Assembly (NCBI GenBank): GCA_947253625.1
Contig: CAMYAB010000009.1
Span: forward strand, 1-64,000
Reading direction: 5' to 3'
DNA from: an uncultured Porphyromonadaceae bacterium
GTDB lineage: Bacteria > Bacteroidota > Bacteroidia > Bacteroidales > Porphyromonadaceae
Length of the DNA stretch: 64,000 nt
Under the pieces are notes generated by a model, which was not told the DNA's origin, did no database searches, and saw nothing but the letters and a program-made list of their open reading frames with translations. A program made the translations under genes and the position numbers. This document shows, piece after piece, positions 34,546 through 43,766 of the stretch (the stretch's first letter is position 1; each line of letters opens with the position of its first letter).

Positions 34546-35555
34546 AGCCACCCTTTCCGGTCGAGACACTAGAGACCATCCAAAACCTCCTCAGCAAGCC
34601 CAAGCAGATCGTCCTCCTCGGGCATACCTCCCCCGACGGCGATGCACTGGGTAGCACTTTGGCCTTTTCGGCCCTCCTGCGCCAATTGGGACACGACACA
34701 CAGGTCCTCTATCCGACCGCCTATCCGGCGAGCTTTGGGATCATGACCGGCATCCGGGAGAGCATCATCTCCCGAGACACCCCCGACCGTGCCACGCAGG
34801 CCATCTCCTCTGCAGACCTCGTGATCTGTATGGACTTCAACGACTCCAAGCGTCTGGGAGACCTCGAGCCAGCCATACTGGACAGCACCGCCCCAAAGAT
34901 CCTCATCGACCATCACCTGCACCCCACCGGTTTTGCCGATCTCACCATCTCATACCCCGAGATCAGTAGCACATGTCTACTCCTCTACCACCTCATCGAG
35001 GCTCTTGGTCTCAAGGGTAGCCTGACCAAAGAGGCGGCAGAGTGCATCTACATAGGTATGATGACCGACACCGGCAACTTTAGCTACAACTCCGAGGACC
35101 CACAGATCTACACCACCATATCGGCCCTCCTCGAGCTAGGCATCCACAAAGACGAGATCAGCGACCGGATCACCCGCAGCTACAGTGTGGACAAGATCCG
35201 TCTCAACGCACACCTCCTCGACAACAACCTCACCATCCTGCCCGAGTACAAGACTGCCATCATCACCATGAGCATGGCGGAGAAAAATAGGTTTGGCTAC
35301 CAAGTCGGTGACACCGAGGGGTTGGTCAACGAGCCTTTGGCCGCCAAGGAGATAGAGTTCTCCATATTCCTGCACGAGATGAGCAAGTACACCAAGATCT
35401 CGTTGCGCTCCAAAGGAGACTTCCCCGTCAATGAGTTTGCTCAAAAGTTCTTCAACGGCGGAGGACACAAAAACGCCAGTGGAGCCGAGTACTACGACAC
35501 CCTCTCCGGTACACTTAGGACCATCAAAGAGGCCGTCAAGCTCATGCACCCCTAG
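34542..35555 (+). CDS. DHH-family phosphoesterase, NrnA-like
   Basis: The 337-aa protein has DHH-superfamily motifs GHTSPDGDALGST (motif I), CMDFND (II), IDHHLHP (III, the DHH) and TDTGNFSYN (IV), then the DHHA1 domain with GGGHKNASGA (FNGGGHKNASG). NrnA proteins degrade 2-5-nt RNA and dephosphorylate pAp. It overlaps the helicase gene by 4 bp (ATGA), suggesting a linked RNA turnover role. The gene could also be described as RecJ-like, but length and motif order fit NrnA. Confidence 0.9.
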   Translation: MKPPFPVETLETIQNLLSKPKQIVLLGHTSPDGDALGSTLAFSALLRQLGHDTQVLYPTAYPASFGIMTGIRESIISRDTPDRATQAISSADLVICMDFNDSKRLGDLEPAILDSTAPKILIDHHLHPTGFADLTISYPEISSTCLLLYHLIEALGLKGSLTKEAAECIYIGMMTDTGNFSYNSEDPQIYTTISALLELGIHKDEISDRITRSYSVDKIRLNAHLLDNNLTILPEYKTAIITMSMAEKNRFGYQVGDTEGLVNEPLAAKEIEFSIFLHEMSKYTKISLRSKGDFPVNEFAQKFFNGGGHKNASGAEYYDTLSGTLRTIKEAVKLMHP

Positions 35556-35603
35556 TCCATTCAGAGCACCACTCGACCGAGGTGTCACGCAAATCAAAAC
35601 CTC

Positions 35604-36716
35604 ATGAATACCACTCTGCAGGACCACAATCCGGACCGACTACTGCACCCCCTTTTCCCCAACGACCCGGAGCGTGCACATCGCCCCCTGATCATAGCGG
35701 GGCCGTGCAGTGCCGAGAGCCCGGAGCAGATGGAGCAAGTCGCCTCCCGGCTCAGTCGCCTCGGTGTGCACCACTTCAGAGCAGGGGTTTGGAAGCCCCG
35801 CAGCAAGCCGGGCGACTTTGAGGGGGTAGGAGAGCCGGCACTGGAGTGGCTACGAGAGATCCAAAGGCGATACCACCTCTTTGTGGGAACCGAGGTCGGT
35901 ACCCCCGACCACGCAAAGCTGGCACTCAAGTACGGGCTGGACTTTGTCTGGATTGGTGCCCGCACCACCACCTCTCCCTTTGCCATTAGCGAGATTGCAA
36001 AAGCACTCGCCGGTCACGACATAGCCATCTTAGTCAAAAACCCCTTAGCACCCGATTCCACCCTTTGGCTCGGGGCCATTCTTCGCTTCTTGGACCAGGG
36101 ACTGACTCGTCTGGCCGCCATACATAGGGGCTTTGGTGTCGGGGCCAATGCCCTCCTGCGCAATCTGCCACTCTGGTCGGAGGCCCAAAAACTACGCGAC
36201 CAACTCCCCTCTCTGCCACTCCTATGCGACCCCAGTCATATCGCCGGTCACAGAGACTTGGTCCCTGTGATTGCGCACGAAGCACTGGGCCGAGCCTATG
36301 ACGGACTGGTCATCGAGGTCCATCCCGACCCCCCTCATGCACTCAGCGATGCCACACAGCAACTCACTCCGGAGCAGATGGCAGAGCTTCTCCGTACCGA
36401 CACCTCCACCACGTCCGATCCGCAGCAAGGGGAGCTACTCCACCTCCGGCACGCAATAGACAATGTCGATGAGGAGATCATACGGCTCCTCTCCGAGCGC
36501 AACCGTGTTGTCGGAGAGATGGCTCTCTACAAGGAGCGCCACCATCTCCCCTACCACCAGCCCGAGCGAGAGGCCACACTCTACCTATCCCGTGCCGAGA
36601 TGGCGCGCCTCTATGGCGTGTCACCGGAGTTGGTGCGAGAGCTCTACCACCTCATTCACGACCATTCGATCCGACTGCAGCATGACGACCCGACCACTCC
36701 ACCTGACCGAGAGTAG
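35604..36716 (+). CDS. Bifunctional DAHP synthase / chorismate mutase type II
   Basis: The 370-aa protein has an N-terminal class-Ib DAHP synthase domain (IIAGPCSAESPEQM at 31-44, KPRSKPGDFEG, VGTPDHAKL and CDPSHIAGHRDLV) of about 265 residues, joined by a Ser/Thr-rich linker to an AroQ-type chorismate mutase (LRHAIDNVDEEIIRLLSERNRVVGEM, KERHHLPYH). This aroG-pheA fusion is common in Bacteroidetes. It catalyses the first shikimate step and conversion of chorismate to prephenate, so the mutase end may relay feedback inhibition. Confidence 0.92.
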   Translation: MNTTLQDHNPDRLLHPLFPNDPERAHRPLIIAGPCSAESPEQMEQVASRLSRLGVHHFRAGVWKPRSKPGDFEGVGEPALEWLREIQRRYHLFVGTEVGTPDHAKLALKYGLDFVWIGARTTTSPFAISEIAKALAGHDIAILVKNPLAPDSTLWLGAILRFLDQGLTRLAAIHRGFGVGANALLRNLPLWSEAQKLRDQLPSLPLLCDPSHIAGHRDLVPVIAHEALGRAYDGLVIEVHPDPPHALSDATQQLTPEQMAELLRTDTSTTSDPQQGELLHLRHAIDNVDEEIIRLLSERNRVVGEMALYKERHHLPYHQPEREATLYLSRAEMARLYGVSPELVRELYHLIHDHSIRLQHDDPTTPPDRE

Positions 36717-37071
36717 CATCACTCTGGAGGCATTGCCCTTCTTTTCACACCACGGTGTATTGCCACACGAGCGACGAGACGGAGCTCACTACCTCCTTAC
36801 CCTCACCCTATACTTCCCGGCCGACTGTGCCATGCAGAGCGACAGCGTGGCCGACACGATCAGCTATGCCGAGGTCTATCGGGTCTTGTCCGAGGAGATG
36901 AGCCAACCCTCCGCACTGCTCGAGCATGTCGTCTATCGGATCCTCAAGCGACTTGGTGGAGAGTTTGGGCTACTCACGAGAGCCACTTGCAGCCTCACCA
37001 AACTCCACCCACCGATACCCCGATTTGATGGCACCGGTGCCACCTTCAGTGCGACAGTGACCTACGAGTGA
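36682..37071 (+). CDS. folB: Dihydroneopterin aldolase
   Basis: The 129-aa protein of the folate pathway converts 7,8-dihydroneopterin to 6-hydroxymethyldihydropterin. It has the signature SSITLEALPFFSHHGVLPHE (general folB: G-x-H-G-x-x-x-E) and the C-terminal LTKLHPPIPRF. ATG 36682 lies inside the preceding gene, giving a 35-bp overlap in another frame. Dihydroneopterin is made from GTP, the same pool that feeds queD. Confidence 0.9.
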   Translation: MTTRPLHLTESSITLEALPFFSHHGVLPHERRDGAHYLLTLTLYFPADCAMQSDSVADTISYAEVYRVLSEEMSQPSALLEHVVYRILKRLGGEFGLLTRATCSLTKLHPPIPRFDGTGATFSATVTYE

Positions 37072-37085
37072 CCCTTCTCCCGAGA

Positions 37086-37137
37086 AAAAGAAAAAAGAGG
37101 AGCCGTCTCCACCACAGTAGTGGAGACGGCTCCTCTT
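37086..37137 (-). terminator. Terminator between folB and degP
   Basis: AGAGGAGCCGTCTCCAC pairs with its complement across 37095-37137. A T-rich run (TTTTTTCTTTTTC) follows on the minus strand, so it mainly ends degP; on the plus strand the hairpin is followed only by TT. Confidence 0.8.
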
Positions 37138-37194
37138 GCTTTGGACACAGCCCTCACCCAAGAGTCCATCGGACTCCGGTGGGGACTGATGATT

Positions 37195-38718
37195 CTATCT
37201 GAGGTCTACAGCCGTATAGACGATCTCACCATTGGCACGCATACCTTTGATGAAAAGGACCTTGTCCGGAGAGTTTTTGATCACCTCGTCGATGATCCGA
37301 TTGACCTCCTCAGCTGTGGCCACCGGCACATTGTTGATCGCCAGGATCACAAAACCCTTGCGGATACCTGCGGACCTAAACTTGCCCTCACTCACACCGG
37401 CAACACGTACGCCATAGCTGATGCCTATACGCGCACGCTCCTCCTTGGTCAGTGGCACAAAAGCGGCCCCGATCGATCCCGATGAGATCTTCTCCACGAC
37501 ACCGGTCGTACCCTCCTGGTTCTTCAGGACGACGTCAAAGGATAGCTCCTTGCCCCCACGGTGTACGCTCAGTCGCACCTTGTCGCCCGGTGCATGCTTG
37601 GCGATCTGCTCCTGCACTTGCGCCATACTCCGGACGGTCACACCATTGACCCCGGTGATCACATCGCCCTCCTTCAGGCCGGCTTGCTTGGCGGCACTCA
37701 GGTCCGAAAACTCCACCACTACAGCACCTTCGTTGACCTTCAGGTCGTATTTCTCACGCATCTGTGGGGTCACATTCGTCCCCACGACACCAAGTACCGC
37801 ACGCTGTACAGTGCCGTACTTCTTGATATCGGCCACCACCTTGCCGGCAATGCTCACCGGCACCGCAAAGGAGTAGCCCGCATAGCTACCGGTCTGAGAG
37901 TAGATCATGGTGTTGATCCCCACCAGCTCCCCACGGGTATTGACCAAGGCACCACCCGAGTTGCCACTGTTTACGGCCGCATCCGTCTGGATGAATGAGG
38001 CAATCTTTAGATCCCCATCAGTCGCCGTACTGCGCCCCTTGGCAGACACTATGCCGGCCGTGACTGTAGACGAGAGGTTGAACGGATTACCCACCGCCAA
38101 TACCCACTCACCCACCTGTAGCGCGTCACTGTCTCCGAAAGGAATAGGCTTGAGCCCGCTGGCGTTGATCTTGATGAGTGCAATGTCGGTCATTGGGTCG
38201 GTGCCAATGACCGTCGCCTCGTACTCCTCATTGTCATTCGTCGTCACATAGAGCTTGTCGGTGTCCGCTATCACGTGGTTGTTGGTGATGATGTACCCAT
38301 CGGTGCTGATGATCACCCCCGAGCCTATGCCGATAGCCTTGGGCTGCTCCATCGGCTGCCCATTTCCCTGCCCCTGAGGCATAGAGGGATGGCCAAAAAA
38401 GAACTCAAACGGATCAAAAAAACGAGGCTGACGTGCCTGCATCATCTTCTCCGAGCGGATGTGCACTACACCATCGATGGCGGCCGCCGCTGCTTTCACG
38501 AAACTCTCCGGCGCGCTACCCTGCAAGTACATTGCATTGGTGGCACGAGCCGGCTGGTTGAAAACCTGTGCTGCATTGGCCATATCCTCACTCAGCTCCG
38601 AAGGCGTGAGCGAACCTCTATTCTGCAGATGGCTGTACAGCCCAACTGCTCCAAATGCACTGCCCAGCGAACATGCAATCACTAGGGCAACTGTTAGGAT
38701 TACTTTCTTTTTCGTCAT
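37195..38718 (-). CDS. Do/DegP-type periplasmic serine protease
   Basis: The 507-aa periplasmic HtrA protein has an N-terminal signal-anchor, then a trypsin-like domain with triad H148 (ITNNHVI), D178 (MTDIALIKI) and S254 (NSGNSGGAL), followed by two PDZ domains (about 300-395 and 410-500). It degrades misfolded envelope proteins. I chose ATG 38718; the longer frame adds a stretch with no signal character. It is transcribed alone, divergent from purA. Confidence 0.93.
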   Translation of the reverse strand: MTKKKVILTVALVIACSLGSAFGAVGLYSHLQNRGSLTPSELSEDMANAAQVFNQPARATNAMYLQGSAPESFVKAAAAAIDGVVHIRSEKMMQARQPRFFDPFEFFFGHPSMPQGQGNGQPMEQPKAIGIGSGVIISTDGYIITNNHVIADTDKLYVTTNDNEEYEATVIGTDPMTDIALIKINASGLKPIPFGDSDALQVGEWVLAVGNPFNLSSTVTAGIVSAKGRSTATDGDLKIASFIQTDAAVNSGNSGGALVNTRGELVGINTMIYSQTGSYAGYSFAVPVSIAGKVVADIKKYGTVQRAVLGVVGTNVTPQMREKYDLKVNEGAVVVEFSDLSAAKQAGLKEGDVITGVNGVTVRSMAQVQEQIAKHAPGDKVRLSVHRGGKELSFDVVLKNQEGTTGVVEKISSGSIGAAFVPLTKEERARIGISYGVRVAGVSEGKFRSAGIRKGFVILAINNVPVATAEEVNRIIDEVIKNSPDKVLFIKGMRANGEIVYTAVDLR

Positions 38719-39014
38719 ATCACTTTTCGTTGTTTCTATTCGACAAACAAACTTGCCGGACCAAAAAATAGGGGTCACCTCCGACCCACCGGCTTCTCTG
38801 CAAATAAACAGAAACTCCCCGACTATAAAAAACAAATGCGCCACAATTTTAACATTTCGACTACCCCGATCCGATCTTTACCCTGTGGGTTAGTAATGAT
38901 TAACGGCACGGGGCTATTTTTAGCGATTGGGAAGAGGGCATAGCATGATCTACGGTCACCGGCCGGAGCTTTTTTTGGGGGGAGCAAGTCCGCTAAAAGA
39001 CACCCCGATGGGCG

Positions 39015-39171
39015 AAAAAAGGCGATTTTGGGGGGCAAGAAAGTGATTTTTGGGAGCGTTGATAGTCAGATGGTTACAAGGGACCTCGAGTTTCACGGAT
39101 AGAAGCAAAAGTTTTCACGGACAGAAGCGAATCTTTTCACGGATAGAAGCAATCGCTTGGACGGATAGAAG
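39015..39171 (-). repeat. Dispersed 22-bp tandem-repeat element, copy 3
   Basis: On the minus strand four units start at 39171 and step down by 22. The first continues CCAAGCGATTG and the last GAAACTCGAGG, followed by TGTAACCATCTGACTATCAA, GCTCCC and a C/T-rich tail. One unit has CTTCTGTCC. It lies in the divergent degP-purA spacer. Stretch 38719-39014 holds no other feature that I recognise. Confidence 0.88.
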
Positions 39172-39287
39172 AAAAACGGTGCCACGGGTCGGAGCAAAAC
39201 GTGCGATCGTCTGGCCGTGCCCCTCAAGAAGGGTTGTACGGAGGGGAGATGTGGGGCCAAAAGATTTTCAAAGGTTGCCAAAAGTGG

Positions 39288-39295
39288 TATATTTG
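39288..39295 (+). promoter_or_regulatory. -7 promoter element for purA
   Basis: TATATTTG matches TAnnTTTG about 80 bp before ATG 39375. The leader ends with TTTTTTTAGGATACAGAT, similar to the leader of the first fimbrial gene. Confidence 0.55.
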
Positions 39296-39374
39296 TGGAA
39301 GGGTAGGGGGATGCCGTTTGGGCGTGACCTTCCGGCACTACGAAACAGAGGTAAAATTTTTTTAGGATACAGAT

Positions 39375-40685
39375 ATGAACGATAAGCGAGTAGACGTACT
39401 CCTCGGGCTCCAGTGGGGCGATGAGGGCAAAGGTAAAGTGGTGGATGTCTTGACCCCCCACTACGATATGGTGGCACGCTTTCAGGGTGGTCCAAATGCC
39501 GGGCACACCCTGGAGTTTGACGGCAAAAAGTTTGTCCTGCGCTCTATCCCGTCCGGGATATTCCAGGGAGGCAAGACGAACCTGATCGGCAATGGCGTGG
39601 TGCTGGATCCTGTCCTCTTTCGTCAGGAGGCAGAGGAGCTGATGACCTCCGGGATCGACATACGCGCACAGCTGGTGATCTCCAAGAAGGCACACCTCAT
39701 CCTCCCGACTCTGCGTCTGCTCGATGCGGCCAACGAGGCGAGCAAGGGGGCATCCAAGATAGGAACGACCGGCAAGGGTATTGGCCCGACCTATACCGAC
39801 AAGGTTAGTCGCAATGGCTTGCGCGTAGGGGATATCCTGCATGCCGACTTTTTGGATCGCTTTGAGCAAGCCAAGCAACGCCATGCCCGGATGCTCACCT
39901 CCCTGACCGGAGAGGCAGATCCGCTGAGTGGCGAGAAGTATCGCGCTCTGGAGGCGGATTTTTTGTCCGCTGTGGAGTACCTGCGTGGCTACCGTATCGT
40001 GGACAGCGAATATCTGGTGAATGATGCCCTTGACGCCGGTCACAGTCTGCTCGCAGAGGGTGCGCAGGGGACGTTGCTGGATGTGGACTTTGGGTCTTAT
40101 CCTTTTGTCACCTCCTCCAATACGGTGTCGGCCGGGTGCTGTATCGGCTTGGGCGTGGCGCCCAACCGTATTGGGCGGGTCTTTGGGATCTTCAAGGCCT
40201 ACTGCACCCGCGTGGGGGCAGGCCCATTCCCGACTGAGCTGGATGATGAGTATGGCCATGCGATGGCGGAGCGGGGACATGAGTTTGGCGCAGTGACCGG
40301 TCGCAAGCGCCGCTGTGGCTGGATCGACTTGGTGGCTCTCAAGTACTCCACGATGCTGAACGGTGTCACGGATCTGATCATGATGAAGAGTGATGTGCTA
40401 GATACGTTTGATGAGATCAAGGCGTGTGTGGCCTATGAGATCAATGGCGAGCGGACGGAGCACTTCCCCTTTGAGGTGGACTCGAGTATCACCCCCGAGT
40501 ACCGCACCTTTGAGGGGTGGAAGGTCGACCTGACCGGCAAGAAGTCGGAGGCAGAGCTGCCGGAGACTTTTATGCGCTATGTCCGCTTCGTAGAGGAGTA
40601 TCTGGGTATCCCGATCACCATCCTCTCCATCGGACCGGATCGTGAGCAGACTATATTTAGAGCGGGTTTTGAACAACTGCCCTGA
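39375..40685 (+). CDS. purA: Adenylosuccinate synthetase
   Basis: The 436-aa enzyme joins IMP and aspartate with GTP in AMP synthesis. The GTP loop GLQWGDEGKGK is at residues 11-21, and the IMP/Asp blocks QGGPNAGHT, GTTGKGIGPTYTDK, QGTLLDVDFGSYPFVTSSN and the C-terminal SIGPDREQTI are intact. It stands alone between the repeat element and a membrane Zn peptidase, which starts 43 bp downstream. Confidence 0.97.
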   Translation: MNDKRVDVLLGLQWGDEGKGKVVDVLTPHYDMVARFQGGPNAGHTLEFDGKKFVLRSIPSGIFQGGKTNLIGNGVVLDPVLFRQEAEELMTSGIDIRAQLVISKKAHLILPTLRLLDAANEASKGASKIGTTGKGIGPTYTDKVSRNGLRVGDILHADFLDRFEQAKQRHARMLTSLTGEADPLSGEKYRALEADFLSAVEYLRGYRIVDSEYLVNDALDAGHSLLAEGAQGTLLDVDFGSYPFVTSSNTVSAGCCIGLGVAPNRIGRVFGIFKAYCTRVGAGPFPTELDDEYGHAMAERGHEFGAVTGRKRRCGWIDLVALKYSTMLNGVTDLIMMKSDVLDTFDEIKACVAYEINGERTEHFPFEVDSSITPEYRTFEGWKVDLTGKKSEAELPETFMRYVRFVEEYLGIPITILSIGPDREQTIFRAGFEQLP

Positions 40686-40728
40686 ACTTTGGCCCGTTTT
40701 TCCCTCCCCGAATGAATAATATCGAGAG

Positions 40729-41415
40729 ATGAATACAGGACTTTTTTGGGTACTCACCCTATTTGTGATGATCGGTGGTGCCGCCGCTCAGATGCTACTC
40801 CAATCAAGATTTAGGCGGTACGGTGCTGTGCGACTGTCCAGTGGACTCACCGGCCGTGAGGTGGCAGAGAAGATGCTACGTGACGCCGGGATCAACAATG
40901 TCCAAGTACTCTCGACGACCGGCCGACTGACCGACCACTACAACCCCGCCAACAAGACAATCCGCCTCAGTGAGGTGGTCTACGACAGTAATTCTGTGGC
41001 GGCTGCGGCAGTGGCGGCCCACGAGACCGGCCATGCGATCCAGGATGCACTGGGATACGCGCCGCTCCGGCTGAGGAGTACGATGGTGCCGGTGGTGAGC
41101 TTTGCCGGGAGTCTGGTGCAGTGGGTCCTCTTGGCGGGGATCTTGCTGATAAGAGTCTTTCCCGGACTATTGTTGTTTGGGATCGTACTTTTTGGCGTGA
41201 CGACGCTCTTTAGTCTCATCACCTTGCCGGTGGAGATCGATGCATCGAGACGGGCACTGGAGTGGCTGAGGACAAGCGGGGTGACCTCTTCCCAACAACA
41301 ACCCATGGCGACCTCCGCACTCAAGGCGGCGGCCTATACATACGTCGTGGCCGCACTGGGCTCACTGGTGACCCTCCTCTACTATCTCTCTATCTACACC
41401 AACAATCGGAGATGA
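40729..41415 (+). CDS. Membrane zinc metallopeptidase (Zn_peptidase_2/YugP)
   Basis: The 228-aa protein has an N-terminal transmembrane helix, a zinc motif HETGH in VAAHETGHAIQDALGY (about residues 97-113) and two or three further hydrophobic segments (122-165, 200-222). The family (DUF/PF04298, YugP) consists of membrane metallopeptidases of unknown substrate. It lies between purA and tonB. Confidence 0.85.
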   Translation: MNTGLFWVLTLFVMIGGAAAQMLLQSRFRRYGAVRLSSGLTGREVAEKMLRDAGINNVQVLSTTGRLTDHYNPANKTIRLSEVVYDSNSVAAAAVAAHETGHAIQDALGYAPLRLRSTMVPVVSFAGSLVQWVLLAGILLIRVFPGLLLFGIVLFGVTTLFSLITLPVEIDASRRALEWLRTSGVTSSQQQPMATSALKAAAYTYVVAALGSLVTLLYYLSIYTNNRR

Positions 41416-41470
41416 ACCGGCGGATGGTTTAGAAAATAGGACTGTGGAGTGGTAGTTATTCAAAATTGTG

Positions 41471-41478
41471 TATATTTG
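41471..41478 (+). promoter_or_regulatory. -7 promoter element for tonB
   Basis: TATATTTG matches TAnnTTTG 82 bp before ATG 41560. Confidence 0.5.
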
Positions 41479-41559
41479 TGACTGACTAGATTGTCCGGCA
41501 CCGTAAAGGGCCGCTCCTCTGAGGCAAAAACAAAAACTATATAACACTTAATTGATTTT

Positions 41560-42273
41560 ATGGACCAGTACAACAAGGAACAAAAGAAGACGGACCGAGC
41601 AAACCTCGAGTCGAATATCGGTCTGTACTTCCTAATGGGAGCCGTCGTGGCACTGGCGACCATCTTCGTTGCTTTTGAGTGGGGTAACCGTGATATCAAG
41701 CTCCAAGATATCGAGAACACAATGGTCATCGAGGAGATTGAGGATATCCAGATCACGCCACCCGACGAGGATACGCCTCCCCCTCCCCCTCCCGAGGAAG
41801 CCCCTGTCAACGTCGAAGTCCTCCAGATCGTGGAGGATGACGTGAAGGTTGCCGATGTGGAGTTGGCATCAGTCGATGACTCATTTGACAAGGTACAGCA
41901 AAAGCTGACCCTGCCCGGACCGACACAGAGAGGTCGCGCAGAGAAAGTGGCGGACGATACGATCTTTGAGTTTTTGGAGGAGATGCCGGAGTTTCCCGGT
42001 GGTCCTGCAGCCATGATGAAGTGGTTGTCCGAGCATGTGCGCTATCCGGCAATCGCCGCTGAAAACAATATCCAAGGACGTGTGATGGTGTCGTTCGTGG
42101 TGGAGACCAATGGGTCGGTATCCAACGTGAAGGTCCTCCGTGGTGTGGACCCCTCCCTCGACAAGGAGGCTGTACGCCTGATCGAATCCATGCCGAAGTG
42201 GAAGCCCGGTATGCAGACCGGTAAGCCTGTCCGCTGTCGCTACAATATCCCTGTGACCTTCAAGCTGAGATAA
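41560..42273 (+). CDS. TonB family energy-transducer protein
   Basis: The 237-aa protein has one N-terminal transmembrane helix (residues 22-42), an acidic and Pro-rich periplasmic spacer (TPPPPPPEE), and a C-terminal TonB fold: EFPGGPAAMMKWL, VRYPAIAAENNIQGRVMVSF and the C-terminal RCRYNIPVTFKLR. It couples the proton motive force to outer-membrane receptors. The short linker is typical of Bacteroidetes TonB copies. It stands as a single gene with a terminator at 42298. Confidence 0.9.
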   Translation: MDQYNKEQKKTDRANLESNIGLYFLMGAVVALATIFVAFEWGNRDIKLQDIENTMVIEEIEDIQITPPDEDTPPPPPPEEAPVNVEVLQIVEDDVKVADVELASVDDSFDKVQQKLTLPGPTQRGRAEKVADDTIFEFLEEMPEFPGGPAAMMKWLSEHVRYPAIAAENNIQGRVMVSFVVETNGSVSNVKVLRGVDPSLDKEAVRLIESMPKWKPGMQTGKPVRCRYNIPVTFKLR

Positions 42274-42297
42274 GTCACAGTAGCTAGAGAAAATAGA

Positions 42298-42330
42298 TAA
42301 GCCCTCCTCGGTATTGCCGAGGAGGGCTTA
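42298..42330 (+). terminator. Terminator after tonB
   Basis: AAGCCCTCCTCGG and CCGAGGAGGGCTT form a perfect 13-bp stem with a 5-nt loop. It is followed by AGTCG rather than T-rich DNA, so efficiency is uncertain. Confidence 0.65.
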
Positions 42331-42409
42331 GTCGTATCCCGCCACGGCCAAAGCAAGGTGCGGGGCCGAAATCACCAAATATAGTGAGTGTAATCAGTCG
42401 TGAATTGGC

Positions 42410-42417
42410 TACATTTG
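42410..42417 (+). promoter_or_regulatory. -7 promoter element for the hem operon
   Basis: TACATTTG matches TAnnTTTG 39 bp before ATG 42456; because it lies downstream of the alternative GTG start at 42384, it supports ATG 42456. Confidence 0.55.
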
Positions 42418-42455
42418 TCTCAACCTACAAAAGCGTAAAAACAAACAACAAGCAA

Positions 42456-43733
42456 ATGCACGACCTCGAGCAAAGTACACCGGCACACCCCGAGAGTACC
42501 CCCCTCGTCATAGCCACTCTGGGTGTGGATCATACCACTGCTCCTATCGGAGTGCGTGAGGCACTAGCCTTTTCTCCAGCGGATGCTGTGGATTTTCTAA
42601 AAAAATCAAAGCAAGATGGACTGGCAACCGGCGGTGTCGTGCTCTCTACATGCAACCGCATGGAAGTGACAGTGGAGTCGCCCCTCTCGGCGACCGAGCT
42701 GAGGCAGGCTCTCTCCCGATACCTGCTGGAGTACAGACGCTTGCCACAGACGTACCAAAAGTACCTGATCTACTATGACGGTGAGCAGGCGTACGAACAC
42801 TTGTTTAGGCTCGTCGCCGGCTATGAGAGTATGGTGCGGGGTGAGACACAAATCGTGGGGCAGGTAAAGGAGGCATTGCATCTGGCCAGAACAGGTGGCT
42901 ATGTGACCAAGACCCTTCTGCGACTGTACGAAAAATCACTTGAGGTGGCCAAGTCGATTCGATCGACCGAACAGGTTTGTGCAATCGATAGATCCGCCGG
43001 AGCTTCTGCAGTGGACCTTTTGATCGAGCGGGATGGAGCCGAGACCCTTAGAGGTGCTACGCACTTGGTCGTTGGTGCCGGGCTGATGGCCGCCACGCTG
43101 GTGGAGTCGCTCAAGCGTATCGGTGCGAAGTATTTGACCCTATACAACCGCACCAAGTGCCGTGCCCAAGAGTTTGCCGACAAGTACGGCCTGAAAACAT
43201 ACTATGCGGATGGCGATCTGGAGACGGCACTGACAACAGCCGGCTATATCTGGGTGGCAACCGGTGCTTCCAGCCCGATTATTCTCCCGGGTACCTTGCC
43301 AGCCAGTCCGTCTCTGACGGTCTTTGACCTCGGTTTGCCCCGCAATGTCGACCCAGCTGTCTCCGTAGTGGATGGCGTGCGGTTGTTTTGTATCGATGAC
43401 TTGGACCGTGATACCCTGGTGGAGCGGATGTCGGATGAGGCGTGGAACTACATGCGCCAGGGAATCGACGAGTTTCGAGCCTGGCAGGAGGGCTTGGGGA
43501 TCCGTGATGTTTACTCCATCATTCGATCCGAGACAGAGGGGTTGCTCATGCGTGAGCTCCAAAAGGCGGAGCGCCATGTGGATGAGGCCACAGCCAAGGC
43601 TTTGACCAGCTATAGCCACCAGATCTCCCAGAGGGTGTCCAGTGATATGATCTCTCGACTGCGCAAGCTCTCCGAGACCACACATGATCCTATCTATGCC
43701 ACCGTACTGCGAGAGCTATACACGATAGTCTGA
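42456..43733 (+). CDS. hemA: Glutamyl-tRNA reductase
   Basis: The 425-aa enzyme reduces glutamyl-tRNA to glutamate-1-semialdehyde, the first committed C5-pathway step. It has VDHTTAPIGVRE near the N-terminus, the catalytic Cys in LSTCNRMEV, RGETQIVGQVKEA, an NADPH domain (GAGLMAATLVESL) and a helical dimerisation tail. It opens a five-gene operon (hemA-C-D-B-L). Confidence 0.95.
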   Translation: MHDLEQSTPAHPESTPLVIATLGVDHTTAPIGVREALAFSPADAVDFLKKSKQDGLATGGVVLSTCNRMEVTVESPLSATELRQALSRYLLEYRRLPQTYQKYLIYYDGEQAYEHLFRLVAGYESMVRGETQIVGQVKEALHLARTGGYVTKTLLRLYEKSLEVAKSIRSTEQVCAIDRSAGASAVDLLIERDGAETLRGATHLVVGAGLMAATLVESLKRIGAKYLTLYNRTKCRAQEFADKYGLKTYYADGDLETALTTAGYIWVATGASSPIILPGTLPASPSLTVFDLGLPRNVDPAVSVVDGVRLFCIDDLDRDTLVERMSDEAWNYMRQGIDEFRAWQEGLGIRDVYSIIRSETEGLLMRELQKAERHVDEATAKALTSYSHQISQRVSSDMISRLRKLSETTHDPIYATVLRELYTIV

Positions 43734-43766
43734 AAGAACACCAACTAATATACAACCAACCTACAG

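Noticed and set aside
38845..39374. 395-codon minus ORF covering purA and the degP spacer (39093-40280)
   Set aside because: Antisense to purA over most of its length; no known domain.
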